This document shows, in pieces, positions 1 through 11,824 of a stretch of 64,000 bases of DNA (the stretch's first letter is position 1; each line of letters begins with the position of its first letter). A model generated the notes under the pieces. It saw only the letters and a program-made list of their open reading frames with translations. It was not told where the DNA came from and searched no databases. The stretch comes from Magnaporthiopsis rhizophila. Lineage: Eukaryota; Ascomycota; Sordariomycetes; Magnaporthales; Magnaporthaceae. A program made the translations under genes and the position numbers. Where the stretch lies: contig PYSS01000025.1 of NCBI GenBank assembly GCA_003049465.1, positions 1-64,000 on the forward strand. Direction: 5' to 3'.

Positions 1-617
1 CCACCTCCCTTACCCACCCACTCCGCGCATGCTACCCGCGTCGCCTCGTCCCTTGTGATGTGATGCAACAAGCGTGCCTTCGGGGCAGGCAGGCAAGCGG
101 TGCGGGGTGGTGGTGTAGGTATCTAACCTATCTGCATCAGAAAGAGACCCTGACCGGCCTGCCCGCCACATGACACTGCGCGTCGTCGGTATTGGCGGTC
201 TGGCGACGGGACGGCTGGTCCATGTCATTGACTGATTTGTCTTGTTTGTTATCTGTCCCTCGAGCGGGTCGGTGCGTTACGTGTCTCTCCGAGTCAAAGG
301 GAAGTCTGGAATCAAGGAAAGTGAGGCAACATAGCACAGGAAGGAGCGAGCAAATCCAAATGTTATGTGTCTTATAGAGGAGAAAAAAAACGCCTTGGTT
401 AATACAGTGAGTCCCCTTGTCTTTCTGCGAAACTCCGCCAGCCAATCTAATGCTTGTATTGCCGCTCTCTCCTTTGCTCTCCGATCAAACACCTCGCAAA
501 ACACCAATCCGAGAAACAAGGTAGCAAGGATTCCGGTAAAAGCAGGGAAAAAAAACAAGAAGATAGGAAAGAATATGATTGCCTGTCATTACAGTATGTA
601 GGGTTACATGGCAAATT
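1..617. other. Intergenic, left edge; no gene seen
   Basis: The stretch downstream of the amino acid transporter stop shows only short unrelated reading frames on both strands. The part next to the stop is presumably its 3' untranslated region. No tRNA, repeat or family signature was recognised. Confidence 0.5.
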
Positions 618-2665
618 CTACATGCATTGAGCGTGGCCTCCTTCGCCTGTAGAGAGAGCTGATGTGTCAGTAAAGGGTACAAAGAAGAAGAAAAAAGAAA
701 AAAAGACTCAAACTCACCATTGATAATCTTCCCCACGGCCTGCACCAGACTGATAGCCATGACGGCGCACCCAAACGCCACGACTGCCATGGCCACGTAG
801 GTTCGCCAGCTGCGCGTCGCCAGCTTGATGTAGCACAGCGGCGGCAGGATGTAGGCCATGGCGCAGGCCGAGGTGCTGCCGACGAGCTCGAAGATGACGC
901 CCAGGTCGCAGGTCAGCAGGCTCAGCACCATTGCGGACACGACCAAGCCCGTGCTGAGGGCCAGGTGCAGGCGCAGGCTGAACCCGGGTAAAGTAGGCCA
1001 AAAGTAGTTCATCATGACCTCGCGGCACACAAAGGCCTCGAGCGGCAGCGTCGTCAGCATGTTCAACCCGAAGCAGAGGCGAGCCACCGTCACCATGGTG
1101 TTGTCCGAGGGGAAGTTGTTGAGCACGTTGCCGACCGTCTTGTCGCCAAAGGTCAGGAAGCCGGCCAGGGCGAGGACCAGGCAGGCCAGCATGGAGACTC
1201 CGGTCGAGAAGTGCGTCACGCGCGAGAAGCGGTCGATGGTCGGGGTTTTGAGGGAGCCGTAGATGAGGAGGGAGTTGTGGTGGCAGACGAATGCTGTGTT
1301 TTCGTTAGTCTCTTTTAATCTCTCTCCACCAGGCGAGAAGTACTTGATGGTGAGGGTCATACCAAAAGATATCACGCCAATGGCCTGCGATATGCCCGAG
1401 TTCACCGTGAGCAGCGGCGTGGTGAACGAACCCCTGGCCTCGCGAGGGGTCAATGCGCCCTGGACGACGACGGTGACGACGATGACGGCCATGCTGACCA
1501 GGGCGAGCGTGCTCGCCTTGGCCAGCTTGGATATGTCGCGGTACAGCGTCAACGGGTAGCTGACGCCCATGGTGAAGATAACGATGACGACGCGGCGGTC
1601 GGCCAGCGCGCCCAGGACCGGGTACTCGGCCAGGTTGGGCCAGATGGCGAGCAGGACGTGCGGGATGCTGTCGCCGACGATGACGCCAAAGGCCACCATG
1701 CCGCCGAACGCAAACGCCCACTGGGCCAGGCTGATGGCCACCAGACCCGTGCGGCCGAAGCAGCGCTCGACGGTGCCCTGGAAACTGTTTGCGCCCGAGA
1801 GCTTGCTGTTGATGACGATGAGGCAGATGGTCCAGTCGACCACGACCGTGAGCCCCACCAGCAGCAGCACGCCCGCCAGCAGGCCGGCCTGCTTGAACGC
1901 GTACGGCTGCCCGATGATGCCGGCCCCGATGATGCTGTTGGCCATGTTCATGAAGGCGGACCGCAGCGAGCTCTTCGGCCGGCCGTCATGTGGATGTTCG
2001 CCGACGTCGGTGCTGTTGTCGTCGTCGTAGTCTTCGTCACCTTCGGTCGTCCAGCCGCCGCCTTCTGAAGACGCGCGCCCCCGCCGCTCACCACCCCAGG
2101 AGCGGCCGCTGTTGGCGAGGGCGACGGCGGGCGCCTCGATCTCGGTCAGCAGCAGCCGGCGCTGCTCCTCGCCCGCCGCATTCTCGGGCTCCGAGTCGAC
2201 GTCGAAGCTGTCCATGCTGTCCATGCTGTCGCGCGACGAGGGCGAGATGAGCGGGAACTGGAGGCCGGCTGACGGGCGGCGGGCGTGTTGTTGCTGCTGC
2301 TGCTGCTGCTGCTGCTGCGCCGCAAACACGGCGTTGTCGACGACGGTCGGGGTCAGATCGAAGCGCACGCGGTTCGGTGTGCGAGGGCCGGACGACATGC
2401 CGGGCGAGTGCAGGACCGGGCGCGGCGACAGCTGCTGTGGTCGCTGCTGGCGCCTGCCCGGACCGCTCCTGGACATCGCGGGGGATGGCTGTGCTATGAG
2501 GGGGCTGCGGTTGTGGTCGTCGTCGTCACCACCGCCGGCGGCGTCATCGCTCGGGCCGGTCGGAGCGGCGGCCAGCAGGCCGGTGTCTTCGTCTTCGTCG
2601 TCGTCGGCATGCTGGGCGTTGTTTCCTCGAGCAGCTTCTGGGTGGTGGGATCTGGCCTTGGCCAT
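618..2665 (-). CDS. Vacuolar-type amino acid transporter (AVT / AAAP family), 3 exons
   Basis: Predicted 635-residue membrane transporter of the amino acid/auxin permease family, AVT type, which in yeast moves amino acids across the vacuolar membrane. I join 1363-2665, 718-1293 and 618-646, with introns at 1294-1362 (69 nt, in frame, so an unspliced reading frame runs through it) and 647-717. The first join restores the conserved SFAFVCHHN stretch; the second gives a short tail ending EGGHAQCM instead of a long unconserved extension. About 230 N-terminal residues are acidic, low complexity and include a glutamine run. The transmembrane part begins at the SIIGAGIIGQPYAF-like motif, followed by about ten hydrophobic segments. 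The ATG at 2663-2665 is the first in frame. Substrate and membrane are inferred from the family. Confidence 0.9.
2290..2318. repeat. CAG/CTG trinucleotide run coding poly-glutamine
   Basis: About ten consecutive CTG triplets on the plus strand encode a glutamine run in the cytosolic N-terminal region of the transporter on the minus strand. Such runs change length easily and lie here in a disordered region. Confidence 0.85.
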
Positions 2666-3797
2666 TGGGGCTCGTGGTTCCTCACCTGCTCATCTTGCGG
2701 CGCAGGTGTGTTGGGAAGGGGAAGCAGCAGGCTGTCGCTCTTGCTTGTTGGCGTGAGAGCTCTGGTTCTTGCTGAAGATGCTTTGCACACGTATGGCGGC
2801 CGATTCGGATCTGATCTCTGGCCGCAAAGTGTCAAACCGGCCGCCTTGTCGCGAAAAAAAAGGGGTCCAAGCCAGGAGCGCCCTGTCGCCCAGGCGGGTC
2901 TAGCCTGCGATTAGATAAGAATTGGTCGCTCAGCTGCCTATTTGAGGACTAAGCTCTCCCCCTGCGTCCGACTTACAATGGATTCCGCATTCGTGATTGA
3001 TTCATGTTGGGCATTCACTCGAATGGAAGGGGACGGAAGCGGCGTGTCTTCTCAGCGTGCATTCCATGAGGCTAGAGGTTAGACGATGAACCCCGGAACT
3101 GGTTTTTCTGGGTGTCGCGCGCCTAAAGAGCCCTTGTCTTTCTAAGTCCCGCAGTTCTGTGTGTAAATAGCCTGAATCTCTTTCCGCTCGAACTCTTTCT
3201 TCCTTGCCGTCCTAGCATGCGGACTCTGTACACTCGGACATTTCACTGTGTATACCAACAACTGCTCTTTTATTCTCTCCTGATATCCTTCCTCATCCCT
3301 TAGCCCAATAAGCTTCCATTTTCCACCTCAATCCAGCTCATGCATACAACAGGCCCAGCATCTTTGTCTATTCTCTCAAGCCGGTGCCGATTTCAATGTC
3401 AGTCTCTATGCGTGTGCCAGCCCCGACAATTTCCGTCATCCGCAAGCTGGATGGTAGATAATGCCGAGTCCGATATCCATGTACGCTGGTTATCATCGAG
3501 AACGGCTTCACTTCTTGGTCTACGGAGATACTGAAGTTGGCACGACGGTTTTTCACCGGTTGCTGTACGGTTTATATCGGCGTAGGATGCGGTTTGGTGA
3601 TATAGGTGCGTTCGAGGGTTTTACTACTAAAAAGGGTTCCATGTTGGGGTAAAGAGATTGTTGCTTTTGTTGTGAGAGGCGTCAAAAGCGAACACTGGAC
3701 GTGCCCACCATCCAAGCACTGCAGGCTACAGTCCAGTCCATCGAAGCCATACCGAAGTTAATACCAATACCAGCCTATCTATAAAAAAGACCCTGAC
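2666..3797. other. Intergenic, transporter promoter and sulfatase 3' side
   Basis: No reading frame with family resemblance. It should hold the transporter promoter near 2700-3200 and the 3' end of the sulfatase transcript near 3800. Pyrimidine-rich stretches (around 3190-3300, plus strand) are present but nothing specific was recognised. Confidence 0.4.
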
Positions 3798-6107
3798 CTA
3801 GTTACCTTGTATCCCCCTCGGCTGCAGCGGATCCAGCTCCTCCCTCGTCAACGGCCTCGCCATCTTCATCACATCCGCTAGCGTCGCATGCCTCTGCTCC
3901 GCCGTGCCCTCGGGCTTGTCGTTCGCCACGCGCGGTGTAAACTTGTAGGATGGCCCCATGCTCGGCGTGTAGTTGCGATACCCGAGCCCGAGCCCCTCGC
4001 GCGCCGACGCCGGCCAGAACGGCACCTCGTTGGCCGCCAGCTGCACCGGCAGGCACTTGGCCACGGAGACCTTGGGGAACGACGCGAACAGGTCGTCGAA
4101 CTTGGGGTCCATGGCCTGCTTGAGCGAGGACACGGCGCCGGCCGCGCTCGAGTTGGCCACGACCGTCTGCCACGGGTTGCGGCACGTGTCCTCGGCACAC
4201 GACTTGGCCACGAGCAGGAGCGCGTTCAGGCGGCTCAGCAGGCGCTGGGTTTCTGGGGTCGGGTTGAGGGCTAGGTTTTTGATTTCGTGGGGGTCGTCCT
4301 GGGTTGTGTTTTGAGGCTTCGTTAGATACTGTGTCTCTAATGAGAGTGACCGGGACTCACTGCCATACTCTCCTTTGCCCAACTTACAATGGTGTTGTAA
4401 AGCTCCACGTCACTAGTCTCGCACCAGTGCGAGTACAGGTACCCGACCCCGTCCCCGGCGATCCGGATCGTCTTGTACGTGTTCTTGGGCGATTTGAATA
4501 GGCCGGCAGGCGTGTTGACGGCCGCGGTGCCCCAGAACTCGACGTTGAGCACCTCGGCGTTGCCGCCCTCGCCCGCGCCCGGGTCCCGCCTCGTCGGCTG
4601 CGGGTCCCGCCACTGGGGGAGCAGGCTGCGGCCGTCGAGGAATGGGGGAAGGGCCTGCGCGGCCACGCCCGCAATATCGAGGAACGTTGGCGCCAGGTCC
4701 AGGTGCGAGCCCACCAGCGTCGACACGGCGCCCTGCGGCACGCCCGGACCGCGCACCACGAAGGGGAGGTTGGTGTCCTCGGCAAAGGGCGTTGTCTTGC
4801 CTACCGTCATGCGGTGCTGGCCGAGGTGGTAGCCGTTGTCGGACGTGTAGACGACTTTTGGGCGACGGGTTAGAGGGAAAGGCGTAGACGTGAAAAGTTT
4901 GGCAGTTTCTACTCACTATAGGTGTTGTCCATAACCCCCTTCTCTTTCAGCTTGGCTACGACGTCGGCGACCATCTCGTCGATTCCCGCCAGCGCCTGGG
5001 CCCGCCGGCGGTACTCAGCGTCGGCCCAGCTCACGTCGGCGTCGCCCATGGGCTTGAGGTCGCGGATCCACGAGACCTTGTTCCGCTGCACCTCGTCGGG
5101 CGGGTTGAAGGCCGGCGTCCGCGGCGCCGTGGCGTTGAGGAAGAGGCCCTCGTGCCGCTGGCAGGGTACCGTGGTGGCCGTCTCGTCGTCCAAGTGGGGT
5201 GCGGTGGGCGAGAGGAATAGAAAGAAGGGCTGGTCCTGCTGCGCGGTGAGCTTGTCGAGGCGGTCGAGGCTGGGGGCAGCTGTCTGTCAGTACTTGCCCG
5301 TGTCGCCAGTGAAATCGAGGCTGGAGCTTACGCCTTGGCTCGGATTATGTCCGTCTGGTGAAAGCCCTTGAACCAGACAGGAGTGTTTCCGTTCTCCGAC
5401 ATGACCACCGAGTTGGGCGTGGTCTGGTACGGCTCAATCTGTGTAGTCGAACTGAGGGTTGGCAAACACACATCATACTGAAAGGGGCTTCCTTTTTGTT
5501 ACGTTTCGACTTACGAAAACGTCGACGTGGTTCCAGCCCCGAGGCGGAGAAGCCCAGTTCAGGATGTTGACGCCGTTCAGAAACTTGCCGACGTCTGCGT
5601 CTCTATTGTCAGTTGGCGACTTTCATTTGAACTTTTGTTTTTCCGTCTATTCCAAGACGTACACTCGGTCCGATAGCCGGCCTTGTTCAGCCAATGCGGT
5701 AGATAATCGTCCATCTCTCCTGAAAGCGCAAACTTCTCGTAGTTTCCACTATCGTGAAATAACCAACGTCAGTCGGATACCCAATACAAAACAAATAACT
5801 AGGTCAAAAACACAGACCCCGGAGCAATGACATTGGTGACATTCGTATTATGCGCCGCCTGCCCGCGCAGCAGCGTGACCCTGCTGGGACAGCACTGCGC
5901 CGACGTGGTGTGGTGGTTGACGAAGCTGCTGCCCTTGGCCACCAGCTCCCGCTGCACCGCGTCCATGAACTGCATCGAGCCCAAACGCACGTCCTGGTCG
6001 TCGCTCATAATGACCACGATGTTGGGCCGACCGGCCGCAGCCGCGAGCTGGAGGCTCAGGGAGACCACGGCCCATTCGGCTACGGAGGAGAAGCACCAGA
6101 CCGCCAT
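3798..6107 (-). CDS. Arylsulfatase (formylglycine-dependent sulfatase), 7 exons
   Basis: Secreted-type sulfatase of 627 residues that would hydrolyse sulfate esters, typically for sulfur scavenging. Exons: 5818-6107, 5663-5748, 5515-5594, 5332-5438, 4917-5269, 4388-4854, 3798-4298; all junctions keep phase. The N-terminus is hydrophobic (possible signal peptide ending near AAAAG), followed by PNIVVIMSDDQD with the metal-binding aspartates. The signature C-C-P-S-R-V-T-L-L-R-G lies at residues 72-82; Cys72 is the residue converted to formylglycine in this family. Further motifs are YTSDNGYHLG and the basic KTTPFAEDTN region. The last intron acceptor is uncertain: the one nearer 4320 would add a few residues. 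The start at 6107 is the first ATG before the conserved domain; an upstream exon cannot be excluded. Substrate is unknown. Confidence 0.9.
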
Positions 6108-6775
6108 GTCGATGTCGGTGTTGGCGGGTTTGTCTGCGGCGTCACCGAGCAGGAGAAGGAGAGACGGGGGAGTCACGGGGCGTTATTTGAATCCTGCCAT
6201 GGCCGTGGAGCAGGGCAGTCTCGGCTCCTTCTCCACGAATTCTAGACTCTGCTCCCGGGGCGTCTTTCCCGATCCGACCTTGGATGGCACCCTACGACCG
6301 AAGAAATCCCGGCTTACACGAGGCCCACCGGAGGACATGCATATTCGCATTGTGGGCGGGCTGCCCGCGGGCGGAATCACCAAAAAAGGCGAGTCGAGAA
6401 AGAGCAAGCATTATAACCCCTCAACTCAGGGGCGATGCAATTACCGACCTCATGGGTCCTTTCCCGTACACATATCTTCCGAGTCTTCCTCCATCCTCCT
6501 CCTCCCCGGCATGGGTATCATGTGTTCTTACAAGACAGGTACTTATTATACAATTATCAGATCTCCCAAGTGCCTCTTGCCATCCAAGGGCGGATTTGTA
6601 AACCAAGTGAAAAGGCTGATGCATTTTTTTTTTTTTTTTTTTCAAATGTAAAATCATTTCTTATGCTAGCTTTTGTGGTAATTCCACATGGAACGTAGCT
6701 GCCGCTGCTCGTCAGTGCGAGTCACGGTAAGAAGACAAAAGTAAATGGTCCGAGACTGCTTGGTGCAGTCATGCT
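6108..6775. other. Intergenic between aspartic protease and sulfatase
   Basis: Both neighbours are on the minus strand, so this holds the protease 3' end and the sulfatase promoter. It contains a run of 19 T at 6624-6642. No gene recognised. Confidence 0.5.
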
Positions 6776-8557
6776 TTAAAGCAGCAGGATCACCGACGTG
6801 GTGAGCAAACACGCCACGGCCACCATGTATCCACCCACGCGCGTGCGATCTGCAGGAGACGACGGCTCCTTGCCAGACTCGCCTGGCGGTGAGGGAGATG
6901 ACCCCGCTGGCTGCGAGGTCTGACCACCAGCACCGGGGGACGCCGGGCCGGGGTTCTTTGGTGGCAGGAGCGTAAACGGCGGTGAGGTTGTCGAAGACGT
7001 CGGAGGGCGGCTCGGCGTGCTGCTGCTGCCGCCGCCTGTCGAAGCACCACCGGTCCCGGTGCTGGCTGCGGCCGACGAGGTGGTGGCCGGGGTCGGCGCG
7101 GGCGGGCGGATGGCGAAGCCGATGCGGGTCTGGTCCATGTCGAAGACGGCATAGACGTTCTTGAGGAACACATCCCCGAAAAGCCAGGCGCCGCGGACGA
7201 CCTCGATGCCGTACACGTTGCTGACGCACTCGCCGTTTGCGTTGGGCCCGGACAGCCAGTCGCGCGTCTGGATGGCGTAGGCGACGCCGCCAAACGACAC
7301 GGTCAACGGCTTGGTCGAGTCGCAGGGGGCCGTGTAGGTCGTGCCGCCACCGTTGGCGTCGAGCTTGGCGCCGGGGATCTGCTTGTGGAGCAGGGCCACG
7401 TCGGCGGCCGGGCCGAAGACGTAGGTCGTGCCCGTGTCGATGTAGGCCAGGCGACCCGTCACGCCGGCCTTCTTGCTATCGTAGGCGACGTCGTCCATCG
7501 GGATGGCCCAGTCGCCGTTGGCCTTGTCGGACACAGACGTATACGATATTTGGCCCGTGTACTTGGCCGGGTTGGTGCCACCGAAGCTGACTTCGCCCGT
7601 GTTAGGCCCGTCAGCGTTGCGGTTCACAAACACGCCAAACGTGTTGGACTTGAACGTCTTTTCCCGCTTGAACACCTGCAACAGGTTCTCCGTGGCCCCC
7701 TTGTTCATCGACACGCCCAGGATGCCGTCGAACGGGAAATGGTTGAAGTCGTTCGAGGTCACGTTTGCGACTCCAAAGGACATGGTAATCTTCTTGCCGG
7801 CGATGGCCATCGAGTCGGTCGAGATGACGCCCTCGACAGAGCCGGTCCCGTACGCTATCGAAAAGCCTTGCGAAGTGGCCTTGAGCGAGGTCGAATCTGC
7901 CGGGCCGAACGAGTTGTGTGCTAGACACGGCTGGGATTTGCAGTCGGAGCCCATGACCCAGGTCGTCCCGGCGCCCGTGTCAAACAGCATGTACATGGAT
8001 TTTGCTCCAGAACCTAGCCCGACGTCGATGAAGTAGGACAGATCAGATCCGTCCTGGTGCAGCCCGGCGCTGTCCGGCGTGCTGACGCTCGCAGCCCTCG
8101 AGACTGGGTACTTGTTGTTCTGTCTCCTGTCCAGGGCCGGTGCGGCTGCAACATTCTCTCTGCTGTCGACAGGGGGCTTTCGGCCGTACTTGGCGGAGAG
8201 GAAGCGGGCGGTCCGCAGCACCCTGTCTGCCTGGGACTCGGATGCCTGGAAGTAGTGCAAAAACGCAAGTATACGTCAGTGCCTAGGTATGGTAGTTCCT
8301 CCCGCCAAAGAAGCAGCACATGCGTGTCCCTTGCCACACTCCGCTCCACCGGATGATGAGTGGGAACTTACATCGGGTGCTCTCTGGGATAGGGGAAATG
8401 TCACAGGTCCACCATCCGCGAGCCGTTTCCGGCTCTGGGGCTGGGTCTGGGTCTGACATGACTGATCCTCACAGAGGTACTCTGGAATAAAGGGGTAGAA
8501 GGCATGGCTGCCGGCCACCCAAAGAGACAACTGAATAAGGGCTGTGTGGAAGTGCAT
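6776..8557 (-). CDS. GPI-anchored pepsin-like aspartic protease (A1 family), 2 exons
   Basis: A 551-residue secreted aspartic endopeptidase likely held at the cell surface. Exon 1 (8372-8557) encodes a signal peptide; the intron is 8246-8371; exon 2 runs 6776-8245. The catalytic motifs are FDTGAGTTWV (Asp about 151) and AYIDTGTTYV (Asp about 332), with a flap Tyr in AYGTGS near 194. Cysteine pairs typical of pepsins are present. After the catalytic core comes a Ser/Thr/Pro-rich stalk of roughly 100 residues and a hydrophobic C-terminal segment that fits a GPI-attachment signal. This layout is that of fungal yapsin/CtsD-like enzymes. The stalk is a likely O-mannosylation target. Substrates are unknown. 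Confidence 0.93.
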
Positions 8558-11500
8558 GGTGACGGATGAAATCTACGTCTGCAACCTGCTTCCCAGGCTC
8601 TCACGCGGGAAACGGGAGACGGTATGGCCAGATCTTTGTGTGGGCGTTTCTGCTACACAGATCAAAGCAAAACCGACCGAGTTTCCTCAGTCCGTAAGAG
8701 CAGTTCGGCCAAGAGTCGCGGACTCTCCTCGCCAGGATGATTAAAAAGATATTAGTGATTAAGTGGACGGGTCAATGATCGAGTGAACAAAGACCGGAGC
8801 CGTGGCGACGAAAGATCAGACCGAGGCTGAGGAGATGGGCGGGCGTATATAGTAACGCTGCGAGAGGGCCGAGGATATATAACGGTAATGATTCGCCAAA
8901 CAATGCTATGCGATGCAATGCGATGTAGCAAACAGCAAACAGCAAGCGGCTGATGTCGCGGTGGTGGGGAAACAAAAAGAGATGGCAGCCGGGGAAACAG
9001 CAACAGGTTCGCCGAGGGAACCGCCGTTGGCGCGACGTTCCGGTCCAAATAAGGGTGAGAAGAAAGACCAAAGGCGCAAAGACAGTCAAGACAAAGGACG
9101 GCAGTCCGAAGAGACAACCCCGAGACCAATGACGGCCGGGCAAGACAATAGGAGGGTGGTGTTGGTCAGCCAGCAGCCCAGGGTAGGCACTCGACGTGGC
9201 GGGTGAGGTTGGAGCAACGGTGGCGGTCCAGGGTAACCGAGAAGTCCGTTCCGCGAACCGAGACAGGGCGGCGGCAGGGCGGCGGCAGCGGGCGTGGAGA
9301 AGAAACACCCCCGCGTGAACTCCTCTTTCTCCAGCCTCCGAAGACAGACGAGGAAACAATGAACAAGGGCGAGGCAAGTGATGACAGACGCCAAAGGGAA
9401 AAAAGGAAAAAAAAAAAAAAAAAAAAAAAGAACAAGGGAAAATGAATGAAAGAAAAATGGTTGGATGCTCCCGGAGTGCTAAAGACCGGGGAGGACGGCC
9501 GTAAGCAGAAGTTGGAGAAGAACACCCGTCGGGGCGGCGGAAGGAGGAGTGTATGTAAAAAAAGGGAGGCCAGCCGACCTCGCGCCAAGACCAATGGGGC
9601 GGTCGTTATGGAGGGGATGGGACCCTAATCTGGACAATGGACGGCCAAGTGGCGTATGCCAGGTCTTGGAAGACGCGACAGTCCGGGCATGTTCGCGGGC
9701 TGTTGCATTGAAACGAAACCTACAGCAAGCACAGCCCCGGCCATTGTTTGCAGGGGTGGGCACTGATAACCGAACCGCCGCCCCAGGATAAAATGTCCGT
9801 CAGGTCTGCGCGGTAGCCATCGTGATGGAGACGGCGGCTGGACCTGGGGCCTGGGGGGCCCTGTGTCAATCCGTCCGATGTTGCAGCGGGTGCTGCTATC
9901 TGCAGTGGCGTCATCTCGCTGTGCCTGTGCCTGTGCCCTCCAATGGCTTTCCCCTTTTCAGCGATCACCTCCTAACTTCCAGTGTGGGGGAGGCCGTGGA
10001 GCTGCAGGATGGATTGCGATCGGCTGAGAAGAAGAGGCCGATTGGCGCGCTAACTTCATGGGGAGCGCTAACCCACCCTAAGCACCTACCCGGCCGTTTT
10101 CATCCGGTCTCTTTTTTTTTACTCGCAAAGAAGAACTGGACGTCAAAGCGACCGGATGACAGCTTTCTTGCTCGATCGAGCATCAAATTTTGGAGGATAC
10201 GAGGTTTTGGGTCTGGGCACTTTATTTCGTGCATGGCTGTGGCTGAATTGGTAGATAAGGTTGATGGTCGTTGGGCCGCCGTGGGAACATGAATTAGCCC
10301 CTGCAAAAGAGCCCCACGCCGAGCTGGCCGCGCTCGACGCGGCCAAACAGGGGCTGAATCAGGCGCGTTCTGCCTGCAGCACAGCAATTCATGCACCTCA
10401 CTTCGCTTGACGGGGTCCCCCACGTCCCAAGACCTTTGTGCTGCTGGGTGTACAAAGAGATAGCGGCGACCTACTCGTCTTCGGCACCAGAACCGGGCAA
10501 TCCAGACGACAAGAAAAACCCTCCCGTTCCGGATGCAAAGTATGGTTCGTGATATTACGCGTCACACGCAAACGGCATTGGAAGTGGCCATTGGAATTGT
10601 TCTACCAAAGCCAGTGGTTTTTTTTTTTTTTTCTTCGGCGCAGCAACCAGGGAACAACCGAGATGGGACAAAAACCGGCCGGTTACATTCTGATTTGAGC
10701 CGACTTGTCCGAAATTAGAAGGTCGCATCCTGTCTCAAAACGTACATATGCACCACACACACACGCGCAGAACTGTGCCGCCGCTCACTCGCTCGGTCTC
10801 CCAGACGATGTAACGGTCCGTCTTCTGACACGAACAGGAATCCAGGAATCCCGGCGACGGGCTTTTGCGTGCTATTTCCATGTTCAGACTCAGCCCAACC
10901 AACACCAACAGCCCGCGCGACGCTTACGCCCCCAAATTCTGGGTGCTCCTTGGGTTACATGCATACTTGGTCTGCATGCATGCAGATGACCAACACCAAC
11001 CTACACCACGTCTCATAAACGAAGCCCTCTGAGCCGGTCTTTCCGACTAGCCAGAAGCCATCTGGCTGGCGGGTGCTGCTCCGGAGATGGCGGTCTAGCC
11101 ATCCGGTCGGAGACGCGGGCTTGTTAGTGCTTGGCTTTGGTGAAACGACGGCGCCTTGCTTCATGGTACGTGTAATATGCCAGTCACGCTCGAGCTGGAC
11201 GTAGTGTCTATTAAACGGCATGGATAACGGCCCGCCAGCCGACCTAGCACGCATCAAAGGACACAGAGCGTCCCGTTCGTTGCTCTAGAACCAACCGCCC
11301 GTCCAACGCTATCATCAAAGTTGGGCAGAACCCTCGGCGTGCCAAGAACAACCGCTGCTGTCAATTTACCTGTCACATACTATGTGCGCCATTCAGGATC
11401 ATCAACGCTAACTACCCGGCGAACACTCCATCACCACCATGAACAAAGACATCTTATTGGACTTCGGATTGGGCCAACTTAATCTACCACCGTTCGGACC

Positions 11501-11824
11501 ATGGCGGGAAAATTAGCGTTTATGATCCTAGCAGCGTGTATGTATGTACTGTAGAGCCGGTCTTGCAGGGCTGAGGGACGAACGACGCCATGTCACTCCC
11601 TCGAAATAACAAGGCTGATTGATACCACGTTGGTGATTATTACCCCAAAATGACCGACTGCTCCGGCATGTCATCCATGCTCCCTACATAGAGTTACTGC
11701 GCAAACTGGCTTCTCGTCAATTCTTGGTTCATTCGCCCTATGGCATGTTCCCATTAATCAAACCTTCGCTACAATTTGCTAGTCATGCGATGAAAATCAA
11801 AAGACCTATGTGTTGTTATCCATG
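8558..11824. other. Gene-poor 3.3 kb intergenic region
   Basis: No reading frame shows recognisable protein features. The minus-strand frames around 8750-9600 encode Phe/Pro/Leu/Arg-rich low-complexity sequence that looks like a long untranslated region. Homopolymers: A23 at 9407-9429 and T15 at 10618-10632. The protease promoter should lie at 8560-9000. The part near 11000-11800 is ordinary unique-looking sequence without a supported feature. Confidence 0.45.

Noticed and set aside
1294..1362. Reading the 69-base in-frame segment of the transporter as coding
   Set aside because: It inserts 23 unconserved residues into SF-AFVCHHN and has GTATGA and ACAG splice ends, so it is an intron.
8772..9594. 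Overlapping minus-strand frames with Phe/Leu/Pro-rich, partly hydrophobic products
   Set aside because: Hydrophobicity comes from A/G-rich plus-strand sequence and an A23 run; no splice-joined product or motif was found.
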